A stretch of DNA of 62,888 bases from Spirochaetae bacterium HGW-Spirochaetae-2 (GTDB lineage Bacteria; Spirochaetota; Spirochaetia; Sphaerochaetales; Sphaerochaetaceae). The DNA is taken from positions 1-62,888 of the forward strand of contig PGXW01000039.1 of assembly GCA_002839355.1 (NCBI GenBank). The letters run 5' to 3'. Numbering within the stretch: the first letter of the stretch is position 1; each line of letters opens with the position of its first letter. The notes beneath the pieces are model-generated. The model was given only the letters and a program-made list of their open reading frames with translations. It was not told the origin of the DNA and did not search any database. The position numbers and the translations under genes were made by a program. Of this stretch, positions 10,101 through 17,157 are shown in pieces.

Positions 10101-10201
10101 CATATGCCAGTTCGGTCGTCATAGCTGGCCAGGAGTTGTTGGAACGGGAGGCATCCGCAAGCGAGCGGATGCGTCTGGAATCGGTCAGACTTCCGATGTA
10201 G
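7157..10201 (+). CDS. M16C metallopeptidase (presequence-protease type)
   Basis: This large zinc peptidase of the inverzincin group is related to mitochondrial PreP/Cym1, and to the spirochaete and clostridial M16C enzymes that degrade short unfolded peptides. The 1014 residues form a clamshell of four repeated domains. The inverted zinc motif HIIEH is at residues 76-80, with a downstream conserved VYNEMLGELSD that supplies further acidic ligands. The GTG at 7157 is chosen because a perfect AGGAGG lies five bases upstream. No signal peptide is visible, so it acts in the cytoplasm. Its 3' end overlaps the convergent hydrogenase-like gene by 17 bases. Confidence 0.9.
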   Translation: MGVLVDEPELSMMPGDEIYGFVLESIDVLDDYHGYGYFYRHRITGMEVYHVANKDPENFFGFIFKTPPVNDCGTPHIIEHCLLAGSKRYPVRDPFMSLLKGSANTFMNAMTYPDYTVYPAASPLLKDYKHLFAVYADAVFNPLLREETFWQEGIRITTDPEGNLKFDGVVYNEMLGELSDHDAIVGRQSIRSLYPDTPYFYESGGDPSHIIKLNYRQFAGYYASHYHPSNCRLFLYGDQNATEQLALLDDLYLADSSAMSSPGPTPLAKAWNKPKTVYATSPSESDSELGNDASVTISWATSTVEDPVEVLTLTILTDILLGNPGAPLYKAIIDSRLAKDISQVSGMDTSFRQMPFTVGFKGIDPQKAQEAQELVLKTLTDIVGKGIPRQLVLNAVKRQEFLLQELTGDIPVGLRAMNRATRGWLQNLKPHVTVGISSALERLKTLIVASSPQEGELFAHVEMSDGARGYFERWIAKHLLDNPHRCLLVVKPDPKHTKLMDELMRQRLLEVQESLGKDALVQLDSDTQRFVRFEEQRDTPEAMATIPRLVKEDLPETIRVLPQHQGEAGGAPLYLQTMETNGIVYTDGLFSVGDLNEEEQLLLPLLTRMLHMTGVGDIPYDQMAVRIREKTGGLYFFLESSSILQSAEFSLSALVFRIKCLERDQEEALSLLSDILRNANLGDAERLYAVIRDLISDYESNVSSAGQMYASQRAAGHFSRILKQNEMWNGIDQWFHLVGHDPEDPATLQAIGSSLETLRTKIVDRDRLTLHLCTSEHLLAAAEQSVRTFAQSIPEHLVSLREHTRDTSPIEKRTGRELELFRIPSSVSFSAMVCRSCEPFEPMQAHQTVLAHILTTNHLWEQVRGVGGAYGVSAHIDMLERLCIFSSYRDPRIDGTLNDFRSVLGRIAGDGVDQELVDLAIISIISRELKPYYPKDASMIAFRRALFGITDVFRSDRRGWILGTTVDDVRSAAKALLDSMDAYASSVVIAGQELLEREASASERMRLESVRLPM

Positions 10202-11537
10202 ACGGTTTCTGGTCCTTCTGGATCACCTCGCCCCAAATCTTCGCGAGATTGTTCAATCCGTGGGGATCGGTCAGTTTGAGAACTACACATCGGCGGATGC
10301 TTGCATTCGCCTTTGCGATATCCTCTGCGAGTGAACGGCAGGTTGGGCATCCGCAGAGCCCGCAATCTATACCGGGCAATACCTCTGTGATCCGTTTCAC
10401 CTTCTCCAGTTTTCTGATCGCCATGGTAACGTCCCTATCGAGTTGCAGCGAATGTTTGGCGACGATACGGTCCGTCTTTAAGTTGCGGATCAATTGGTCG
10501 GAGAAAGAAAGGATCCGTGCCTTGTCCTCCTCGTGCAATTCCTTGGGCAAGGTGGCCGCATGGTGCTTGATTCGTTCGGTTGCGAGAAACCTGTTCCGAG
10601 GAGTCAGGATACCCCCGGTACAACCGGTATCGCAGGCTCGCAATTCCAGGAAATCGAGGTTCTTGTGGCGGTCATCCTCGACCAGTTCCAAGAATTCAAT
10701 CACATTGTGCACTTCATCCACAGACAGCGTACGACCCTGCATCATGGCGCTCTCACCCTTTGTGAGGCTCCACAGGAATGCCGGCCCGGTAATCGCCGGT
10801 CGTTCCCATCGTGAAAGCTCCTCGCCTTTGCGGTTCGGATGTTGCGCCAGATAGGCCTGCATGAGATTGAATACGTAGTCGAGATTCAATCCTCCCTGGA
10901 TCAATCCGCTCGTCGCGGAACCGGGCGTCTTGATCTGCGCGTACTTGGCGGCGCATGGCGTGATATAGAACACCCCGATATCCTCGGAGTCGATGCCCTC
11001 CGATTGCAGCACCACGCGCGCATAGAGTGCGGCGATCTGGGCAGGTGTGCGCATGAGGTTCACATTGGGAAGCAGGGCGGGATACCGCAATTGGATCAAT
11101 CGTACCACCGCGGGGCAATACGATGAAACCACCGGATGTTGATCGGCATAGACACTGATCTTCTTGCCCAGGGTTTTCAGGATATCGACACCCGATTCGG
11201 CATAATGGACATGGGTGAACCCGATGTTGTGCAAAGCGTCGACCATAGCTTCTTCGGAAACGTCGTCTTCGAATTGCCCGATCAGCAATGTCGGGAGTAT
11301 CGCTACACGATACTTGTAATGGAATATCTGTTGGAAATCGTTCTGCTCGATGACTATCGCATTGTGGGGACATACAGCCATGCACTGTCCGCAATCGACA
11401 CAACGCTCCGGATCCACCTGTGCCTTGCCCCCGGTTATGCGGATCGCCTCGGTCGGGCATCGCTTCATGCAGTGTGTGCATCCCTGGCAGAGGTCCTTGC
11501 GGACCATGAGGGTATGGTGGAAGGGTTGGTCACGCAT
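10185..11537 (-). CDS. [FeFe]-hydrogenase-like iron-sulfur protein
   Basis: A 450-residue protein with two 4Fe-4S ferredoxin motifs (Cys17/20/23/27 and Cys46/49/52/56), a hydrogenase large-subunit domain, and a C-terminal CxxCxxxxC cluster (Cys392/395/397/400 plus Cys417) of the Fe-S domain type. H-cluster signature P1 reads SSYCP (139-142): the cluster-binding Cys141 is present, but the proton-relay Cys before it is Tyr140. P2 reads TPCAAK (Cys195) and P3 reads ACDTGCTGG (Cys302, Cys306). The four cluster ligands are kept, so it may bind a cluster, but catalysis is probably weak. Loss of the relay Cys is typical of sensory hydrogenases. The gene overlaps the HATPase gene by eight bases. Confidence 0.8.
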   Translation of the reverse strand: MRDQPFHHTLMVRKDLCQGCTHCMKRCPTEAIRITGGKAQVDPERCVDCGQCMAVCPHNAIVIEQNDFQQIFHYKYRVAILPTLLIGQFEDDVSEEAMVDALHNIGFTHVHYAESGVDILKTLGKKISVYADQHPVVSSYCPAVVRLIQLRYPALLPNVNLMRTPAQIAALYARVVLQSEGIDSEDIGVFYITPCAAKYAQIKTPGSATSGLIQGGLNLDYVFNLMQAYLAQHPNRKGEELSRWERPAITGPAFLWSLTKGESAMMQGRTLSVDEVHNVIEFLELVEDDRHKNLDFLELRACDTGCTGGILTPRNRFLATERIKHHAATLPKELHEEDKARILSFSDQLIRNLKTDRIVAKHSLQLDRDVTMAIRKLEKVKRITEVLPGIDCGLCGCPTCRSLAEDIAKANASIRRCVVLKLTDPHGLNNLAKIWGEVIQKDQKPSTSEV

Positions 11538-11961
11538 GCGCTGCCCCATTGGCCAAATCGAAACACATGTGTATTTTGGTCGGTTTGCCTTCTCCCGTGT
11601 CGATCGCCAGCCGGTCGGTATTTTTCCTGATATTGGCAAGACCCATACCAGCTCCGAATCCCATCTCCCGTACTTCGGTGGTTGCCGTCGACCATCCTTC
11701 GGTCATGGCAAGATCGAGGTCGGGAATTCCCGGTCCTGTATCGCAGACCAGGATATCGACGGATTCGGGCTCCACTTCGCACGTGATGGTACCCCCGTAG
11801 GAGTGGGCCACCACATTCACCTCGGCTTCGTACAGGGCGACGATGATACGTTTGACATGCACCGGACCGAGATTGAGCTGTTTGAGGATTCCCTTGACCG
11901 TACTGGAGACCTTTCCCGCATTGGAGAAGTCTCCTGCCTGCACTTGAAACGAAACATGCAT
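11530..11961 (-). CDS. anti-sigma-type HATPase (Ser kinase-like)
   Basis: A 143-residue stand-alone GHKL ATPase domain like RsbW/SpoIIAB. The N-box reads ALYEAEVNVVAHSYGG, the G1 box DTGPGIPD, and the G2 box FGAGMGLANIRKNTD. Proteins of this type phosphorylate anti-anti-sigma partners or bind regulators. Neither a sigma factor nor an STAS partner is seen nearby. It lies between the DRTGG gene and the hydrogenase-like gene, with its last codons overlapping the latter. The partnership with a possible hydrogen- or redox-sensing protein is inferred from gene order. Confidence 0.82.
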   Translation of the reverse strand: MHVSFQVQAGDFSNAGKVSSTVKGILKQLNLGPVHVKRIIVALYEAEVNVVAHSYGGTITCEVEPESVDILVCDTGPGIPDLDLAMTEGWSTATTEVREMGFGAGMGLANIRKNTDRLAIDTGEGKPTKIHMCFDLANGAAHA

Positions 11962-11970
11962 CCGATACTC

Positions 11971-12315
11971 CTAATACACCGGTTGCAAGCCCTTGCTGAA
12001 GAGCAAGCCGCTTGAACGGAACATGGAATAGGGGGTAGTTATAACTGTAATACCATGTTCTTTCGCGAGGTCCAGCATGGTTTTGGTCGGCCGTTTGTTG
12101 CGGACAAACAGAATCTGCAGGATATCGGACATTTCGGCAGTCCGTATCGCCTGATTGTTCGAAAGCCCGGTTATGAGGAGGATATCGTCCGCCAACAATG
12201 TCAGGACATCACTCATCAAGTCGGACGCGAACCCGAGATGCACTTCCCGTCCAAGGTTGTCCTCTCCGCACAAAACCGTCCCATCCACTATTTGCACAAC
12301 GTCCCTCAATGTCAT
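11971..12315 (-). CDS. DRTGG-domain protein
   Basis: A small 114-residue protein made of one DRTGG domain, recognisable by the Leu-rich start (MTLRDVVQIVDGTVLCG), the central LADDILLITGLSNNQAIRTAEM, and the C-terminal FVRNKRPTKTMLDLAKEHGITVI. DRTGG domains occur beside CBS domains and in phosphotransacetylases and are thought to bind a ligand, but the ligand is unknown. It is the first gene of the three-gene minus-strand module with the HATPase and hydrogenase-like protein, nine bases upstream of the HATPase gene. It faces glpK across a 120-base divergent gap. Confidence 0.75.
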   Translation of the reverse strand: MTLRDVVQIVDGTVLCGEDNLGREVHLGFASDLMSDVLTLLADDILLITGLSNNQAIRTAEMSDILQILFVRNKRPTKTMLDLAKEHGITVITTPYSMFRSSGLLFSKGLQPVY

Positions 12316-12436
12316 GTATTTGCACCTCGGAAGCTAGTATACCATGCACTTCGGGTAGTGTGTCAAATTACCTGTGGCGGGTTTCTGCGTTTGCCGATAT
12401 ACTGTAGCATGACGTCCACACCAAGAGGAGGATCCT

Positions 12437-13954
12437 GTGAAATACGTCGGCGCGTTGGACCAGGGAACAACCAGCACCAGATTCATCCTGTTCGACCACA
12501 GTGGAGCCCTGAAGGCCTCCCACCAGTTGGAACACCAGCAGATTTTTCCCCAGCCCGGATGGGTGGAGCATAATCCGTTGGAAATCTGGAACAATAGTAT
12601 CGAAGTTATCGGGCAGACGTTGTCCAAGGTTCGTGCGAGCTACAGGGACATTGCGGGAATCGGCATCACCAACCAACGGGAAACCATAGTCGCCTGGGAG
12701 CCTGAGACGGGCGTTGTACGGTACAATGCCCTCGTTTGGCAAGATCTGCGCGGCAGCGACTTTATAGAACGCTTGAAAGCGACCGTCGATATCGAGAAAC
12801 TCCAATCGAAGTCGGGCCTGATACCCAGCTCCTATTTCTCCGCTTCGAAGATCGTATGGATGCTCGACCATGTCGATGGCTTGCGTGCCGACGCCGAGCA
12901 GGGAAAAGTGGTGTTCGGAACCATGGACAGCTACCTGGTGTGGAATTTGACAGGTGGACCGGGCAAGGGTGTCGTCGTGACCGATGTCACCAACGCAAGC
13001 CGGTACCTGCTTATGGATATCTTGAGCCTCGAGTGGGACGATTGGTTGCTCGGTCTGTTCGGCATACCCCGTGCCAGCCTTCCCAGGATTGTCAGTTCGT
13101 TCGGAGAGATCTACGGCGATACCGACACTTCCGGACCATTCAAGGGTCCTGTTCCCGTATGCGGTATCCTTGGAGACCAACAGGCGGCACTGTTCGGTCA
13201 GGCGTGCTTCTCCGCGGGTCAAGGGAAGAGTACGTACGGCACCGGGTGTTTCCTCCTGACCAATACGGGAGAGACTCCCAGTTTTTCCTCACGGGGACTG
13301 CTTACCACAGTTGCCTATAGGGAAGCGGGAAAACCTGCCCGATATGCACTGGAAGGCTCTATCGCAGTTGCTGGTTCGTTGGTACAATGGGTCCGGGACA
13401 ACCTCAAGATCGTCAAGAGCGCTCCCGAGGTCGATACCATGGCAGAATCTGTTCCCGACTGTGGCGGAGTCTATATCGTGCCAGCCTTCTCCGGGCTGTT
13501 CGCTCCCTATTGGCGAAGCGATGCCCGCGGAGTCATTGCAGGCTTGACAGGATTCGCGACAGCGGCACATATATGCAGGGCGGCGTTGGAAGCGACGGCT
13601 TTCCAGGCCAAGGATATATTCGATGCCATGGAAGCCGATTCGGGGATCAAGGTGGAAGTCCTGAAGGTCGATGGAGGATTGACCAACAGTCGACCGCTCA
13701 TGGAATTCCAAGCCGATCTGCTGGGGATTCCCGTCATCCGTCCGCAGGTGGTGGAGACGACTGCGCTTGGGGCCGCGTATGCGGCGGGTCTCTCGAGTGG
13801 TTTCTGGGAGTCCTTCGAGGAATTGTCGAGGCATTGGAAGGAAAAGTCCCGTTGGGAGCCGGCGATGGATAATGCGGTGAGGGACCAGAAGGTCCAATTC
13901 TGGAACAAGGCCGTCCAGCGAACACTCGGATGGGTTACGGAAGAAGACGAATAA
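12437..13954 (+). CDS. glpK: glycerol kinase
   Basis: This phosphorylates glycerol to sn-glycerol-3-phosphate with ATP. The 505 residues match the FGGY-family glycerol kinase length. Visible motifs are the N-terminal ATP-binding LDQGTTSTRFILFDHSG, the GITNQRET segment that contacts glycerol, VCGILGDQQAALFGQ, GTGCFLLTNTGE, and the C-terminal VDGGLTNSRPLMEFQADLLG. GAGGA precedes the ATG. No glycerol facilitator or glpD is next to it. The next gene, cdaA, begins 12 bases downstream, so glpK may be co-transcribed with the c-di-AMP genes. Confidence 0.96.
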   Translation: MKYVGALDQGTTSTRFILFDHSGALKASHQLEHQQIFPQPGWVEHNPLEIWNNSIEVIGQTLSKVRASYRDIAGIGITNQRETIVAWEPETGVVRYNALVWQDLRGSDFIERLKATVDIEKLQSKSGLIPSSYFSASKIVWMLDHVDGLRADAEQGKVVFGTMDSYLVWNLTGGPGKGVVVTDVTNASRYLLMDILSLEWDDWLLGLFGIPRASLPRIVSSFGEIYGDTDTSGPFKGPVPVCGILGDQQAALFGQACFSAGQGKSTYGTGCFLLTNTGETPSFSSRGLLTTVAYREAGKPARYALEGSIAVAGSLVQWVRDNLKIVKSAPEVDTMAESVPDCGGVYIVPAFSGLFAPYWRSDARGVIAGLTGFATAAHICRAALEATAFQAKDIFDAMEADSGIKVEVLKVDGGLTNSRPLMEFQADLLGIPVIRPQVVETTALGAAYAAGLSSGFWESFEELSRHWKEKSRWEPAMDNAVRDQKVQFWNKAVQRTLGWVTEEDE

Positions 13955-13966
13955 TACGAGGTGGGA

Positions 13967-14782
13967 ATGTTTGCAGGCATAATGACCACGATATGGAATA
14001 TCATCGCACCCATTGTGGAGATAGGGACACTAACGTACGTGTTCTATCGTTTCCATGTCTCGGTGGCGCAGACAAAGGCGCAGCAGATCGCGAAAATCGT
14101 ATTCATACTGGTCGCCGGTTACAGTCTGGCCCGATTGCTCCATTTGGAGACCTTTCTCTGGCTCTACCGGTACATGACCATTCCCATGGTGATCTTCATG
14201 TGCGTGGTGTACCAACCTGAATTGCGGCGCGCGTTCACCCAATTGTTCAGCGGGCGCAGCGGACTATTCAGGATGGGAACTCAGACAACCGCCGAGCAGA
14301 TCGATATCATCCTCAATGCCTGCAATGTCCTGGTATCCAAGAATCGGGGAGCCCTGATCGTCTTCACCCGGCATCTCGGAATCAAGGGGGTCGTAGATTC
14401 GGGTACCCGGTTGAACGCGGACCTCTCCTCGGCGTTGATACTCACCGTGTTCGACCATGATACTCCGTTGCACGATGGTGCCATGGTCATCCAGAGTGGG
14501 AAAATCATTGCGGCCGGTTGTTACCTTCCCCTGAGTGAGCAGACCGATATCAAGAAGAGTTTCGGAACCCGCCACCGTGCCGCCCTTGGCCTTGCCGAGG
14601 AATCGGATGCCATCGTGCTGATAGTCTCCGAGGAGACCGGGGCGATCAGCCTCACCTACAACGCGAACCTCTATTATGACCTCGATTCGCCCACCGTGAA
14701 ACGGATGTTGCTGGCATTGTTCAGCTATCACGATATCACACCACAAGATATTACGGAGGCACCGACTGATGAAACCGAATAA
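13967..14782 (+). CDS. cdaA: diadenylate cyclase CdaA
   Basis: This makes cyclic di-AMP from two ATP at the inner membrane. The 271-residue protein has three hydrophobic segments within residues 1-85, then a DisA_N domain with the DGA motif (LHDGAMVIQ, about residue 169) and the RHR motif (GTRHRAALGLAEESD, about residue 201), both needed for catalysis. The start is uncertain: GTG 13961, ATG 13967 and ATG 13982 are all in frame, and a GAGGTGG lies immediately before 13967. The ybbR gene overlaps its 3' end by 14 bases, as in Firmicutes where CdaR (YbbR) modulates CdaA. Confidence 0.93.
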   Translation: MFAGIMTTIWNIIAPIVEIGTLTYVFYRFHVSVAQTKAQQIAKIVFILVAGYSLARLLHLETFLWLYRYMTIPMVIFMCVVYQPELRRAFTQLFSGRSGLFRMGTQTTAEQIDIILNACNVLVSKNRGALIVFTRHLGIKGVVDSGTRLNADLSSALILTVFDHDTPLHDGAMVIQSGKIIAAGCYLPLSEQTDIKKSFGTRHRAALGLAEESDAIVLIVSEETGAISLTYNANLYYDLDSPTVKRMLLALFSYHDITPQDITEAPTDETE

Positions 14783-15212
14783 ATTGTGGCGCACGATGCT
14801 GTTCAACTGGCCGGTCAAGGTGTTCTCCCTATTGTTGGCCATCAGCCTCTACCTGGTGGTCAACTACGCGACATTGGATCAACGCACGGTGGAAATCCCC
14901 CTGCATGTGATTCTGCCCGATACCTTTGTGGCCACCAGCACAGTACCGGAATCGGTGACATTGAAGATCAAGGCCGACGAACGGTATATCGGCATGGTCG
15001 ATTCCACTGCGATCAAGGCTACCGTCGATTATTCGATGGTGGATACCGAGGGAGTTTCCAGTGCTCCTGTGGTTCTGGTAGCACAGCCATCGTTCTTCGA
15101 TATCGAGATTTCGTTCTCCACCGATCCCGAGACAATCAAGGTATACTTCCAGAAGTCGGAATTGCCTGCTCAGGTGGAGGCGAATCAGGAATTGGGTGGT
15201 ATAACGTTGTGA
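14769..15212 (+). CDS. ybbR: YbbR-domain protein (CdaR-like)
   Basis: A 147-residue protein with one N-terminal membrane anchor (about 12-30, VKVFSLLLAISLYLVVNY) followed by about one to one and a half YbbR repeats, recognisable by the pattern of short beta-strands (TVEIPLHVILP, PESVTLKIKADERY). It is shorter than Firmicutes CdaR, which has three or four repeats. The gene overlaps cdaA and its stop overlaps the acpS GTG, so the three are translationally coupled. The expected role is binding and modulating the diadenylate cyclase from the outer side of the membrane. Confidence 0.85.
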   Translation: MKPNKLWRTMLFNWPVKVFSLLLAISLYLVVNYATLDQRTVEIPLHVILPDTFVATSTVPESVTLKIKADERYIGMVDSTAIKATVDYSMVDTEGVSSAPVVLVAQPSFFDIEISFSTDPETIKVYFQKSELPAQVEANQELGGITL

Positions 15213-15604
15213 CCACGGCAAAAATTCATGGCGTCGGTATCGATGCGGTTTCTATCGAACGGATGGATTCCGACCGCATGGGTGCCCATGTGCTCAACAG
15301 GATGTTCCACCAGACAGAGGTTGACCAGGCAATGGCCATGGATCAAGGCCGGGCCCAATTCCTCGCCTCCCGGTTTGCCGCGAAAGAGGCGTTGGTCAAA
15401 GCCTTGGGAACAGGATTCAGGGGGATTTCCCCCTCCGAGATCGCTGTCAGGGTCAATTCGATCGGCAAACCCGAGATTGTCTTGGAGGCGGGGATACTGG
15501 AACGTCTCGGATTCGATTCTATTGTGATCCATCTCTCCTTGACACACGAAGGGCCATTGGCTATAGCTTTTGTCGTGGTGGAGGATGTCGATGGCGCGTT
15601 CTGA
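15209..15604 (+). CDS. acpS: holo-[acyl-carrier-protein] synthase
   Basis: This transfers 4'-phosphopantetheine from CoA to acyl carrier protein. The 131-residue product has the typical start GVGIDAVSIERM (magnesium-binding Asp) and the core SRFAAKEALVKALGTGFRG, with the conserved W/F-KEA motif, followed by GKPEIVLE and VIHLSLTHEGPLAIAFVV. The GTG at 15209 overlaps the ybbR stop (GTGA). The gene overlaps truA by 14 bases. The position between ybbR and truA fits a tightly coupled housekeeping operon. Confidence 0.92.
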   Translation: MTTAKIHGVGIDAVSIERMDSDRMGAHVLNRMFHQTEVDQAMAMDQGRAQFLASRFAAKEALVKALGTGFRGISPSEIAVRVNSIGKPEIVLEAGILERLGFDSIVIHLSLTHEGPLAIAFVVVEDVDGAF

Positions 15605-16403
15605 CTGGAGGAGACCTTCCGAATTCCCATTGCCCGAAGGATATCGGAGAATCAAGATCATCGTCAGTTACGACGGGTCGGGATTTTCCGGATGGCAACG
15701 GCAACGGGGTGTCCGGAGTGTACAACAGGAAATTGAGAAAGCCTTGGGCAAGATGCTGAAGGTGCCGGTCCGTATACACGGCTCGGGGCGGACCGACGCC
15801 GGCGTTCATGCGATCGGACAGGTAGCCCACTTCGATATCGAGAACCAGAGTGTTCCTGTCGAGGTATTCCCCGTCGCGCTCAACCATTTGCTGCCGCTCG
15901 ATATCAGGATTACCGGCAGTGCCCAGGAAGACGAATATTTTCATTCCCGTTTCACTTCGGTGTGTCGGGAATACCGGTATTATACGAAAGTGTTAGACGA
16001 TTATACCCCGTTCGATAGGAACAGGGTCTGCCGCATCCGCAAATTTCCTCCATTGGAACTGTTGAACGGATATGCTGCCTGTATTGTCGGTACCCACGAT
16101 TTTTCCACCTTCAGTGCCGCTGCCGACCAGAGCCATTCAAGGGTCAGGGATATGTATGGCAGCTCCTTCGGCTTCGAAAACTCGCAGTGGGGGGGGCAGA
16201 TATTGGTCTATACCGTACGGGGGAATGCGTTTCTCATGCACCAGGTTCGTTCCATGGTCGGAACCATGCTGCAATTGGGGGAAGCGCTCGAACCCGTAGA
16301 GGAGTTCGAACGGCGGATGCTGTCCAGGAACAGGAAGGAAGCCGGCAAGACGGCTCCACCAGGAGGACTGTACCTCCATAGGATTGAATATGACCCAAAA
16401 TGA
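15591..16403 (+). CDS. truA: tRNA pseudouridine(38-40) synthase
   Basis: This converts uridines 38-40 of the tRNA anticodon arm to pseudouridine. The 270-residue protein has the catalytic motif GSGRTDAGVHA with nucleophile Asp69, the preceding YDGSGFSGWQRQ, FHSRFTSVCREYRYY, and the C-terminal GNAFLMHQVRSMVGTML. The ATG at 15591 follows GGAGG by six bases. It overlaps acpS at its start and the uracil-DNA glycosylase gene at its end. Confidence 0.96.
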   Translation: MARSDWRRPSEFPLPEGYRRIKIIVSYDGSGFSGWQRQRGVRSVQQEIEKALGKMLKVPVRIHGSGRTDAGVHAIGQVAHFDIENQSVPVEVFPVALNHLLPLDIRITGSAQEDEYFHSRFTSVCREYRYYTKVLDDYTPFDRNRVCRIRKFPPLELLNGYAACIVGTHDFSTFSAAADQSHSRVRDMYGSSFGFENSQWGGQILVYTVRGNAFLMHQVRSMVGTMLQLGEALEPVEEFERRMLSRNRKEAGKTAPPGGLYLHRIEYDPK

Positions 16404-17154
16404 GCGGGAGGACGTACGTAGATCGGTTGAAACCAGGTTGGGACAAGCATGGGCGCTGTTTCAGGAGGTGCAGGACTATGTCGGCGAAACTCCTGGCGTA
16501 GCCGCCGGGGTGCCCGATTTCCACCAACGTGCGCTCGAGATTGTTCCCGATCCGCAACAACAGGCTGCCGATGCGTTGCAGCGTGTCTCCTTGTCGCAGA
16601 TCGCACAACTGGTTGCGAACTGCTCGCTGTGCGCCTTGGGTAGCTTGCGTACACATGCTGTTCCGGGTGAAGGTGTGGCCAATGCCCGCCTCATGGTCAT
16701 AGGTGAGGGTCCTGGCGCCGAGGAGGACCGAACTGGCCGTCCCTTTGTCGGCAAAGCCGGAAAGTATCTCGACTCGTGGTTGACAGCAATCGGTTTGGAT
16801 CGTTCGACGAATGTTTTTATCGCCAATATCGTGAAATGCAGGCCGCCGGAGAATCGGGATCCGCTCCCACAAGAGGCGCAAGCCTGCATTCCATACCTGA
16901 AACGACAGATCGCGTTGGTCAAGCCGGACGGCATATTGTGTGTCGGTAAAGTTGCGGCCCACTTCCTGTTGGGACGTGAAGACGCATTGCATGCATTGCG
17001 GGGAACCATCCATCGGTTCGAGGGGCTACCTGTCGTGGTGACCTATCATCCTGCGGCGGTCCTGAGGAACCTTCAGCTCCGCGGGTCTGTGTGGGAGGAC
17101 CTCAAGCGGACCGCGAACGTCCTCAATCTGCCTGTGCCCAACTCGGGGAGGTAG
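16390..17154 (+). CDS. udg: 4Fe-4S uracil-DNA glycosylase (family 4-like)
   Basis: This removes uracil from DNA, creating abasic sites that Nfo can process. The 254-residue protein has an extra N-terminal segment of about 65 residues, then the cluster ligands Cys78, Cys81, Cys150 and Cys166. The active-site motif is GEGPGAEEDRTGRPFVG (near 106-122), with NIVKCRPPENRDPLP and the C-terminal VTYHPAAVLRN loop. The ATG at 16390 is preceded by AGGA. It overlaps truA by 14 bases and is followed three bases later by priA. Confidence 0.9.
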   Translation: MTQNEREDVRRSVETRLGQAWALFQEVQDYVGETPGVAAGVPDFHQRALEIVPDPQQQAADALQRVSLSQIAQLVANCSLCALGSLRTHAVPGEGVANARLMVIGEGPGAEEDRTGRPFVGKAGKYLDSWLTAIGLDRSTNVFIANIVKCRPPENRDPLPQEAQACIPYLKRQIALVKPDGILCVGKVAAHFLLGREDALHALRGTIHRFEGLPVVVTYHPAAVLRNLQLRGSVWEDLKRTANVLNLPVPNSGR

Positions 17155-17157
17155 GCG

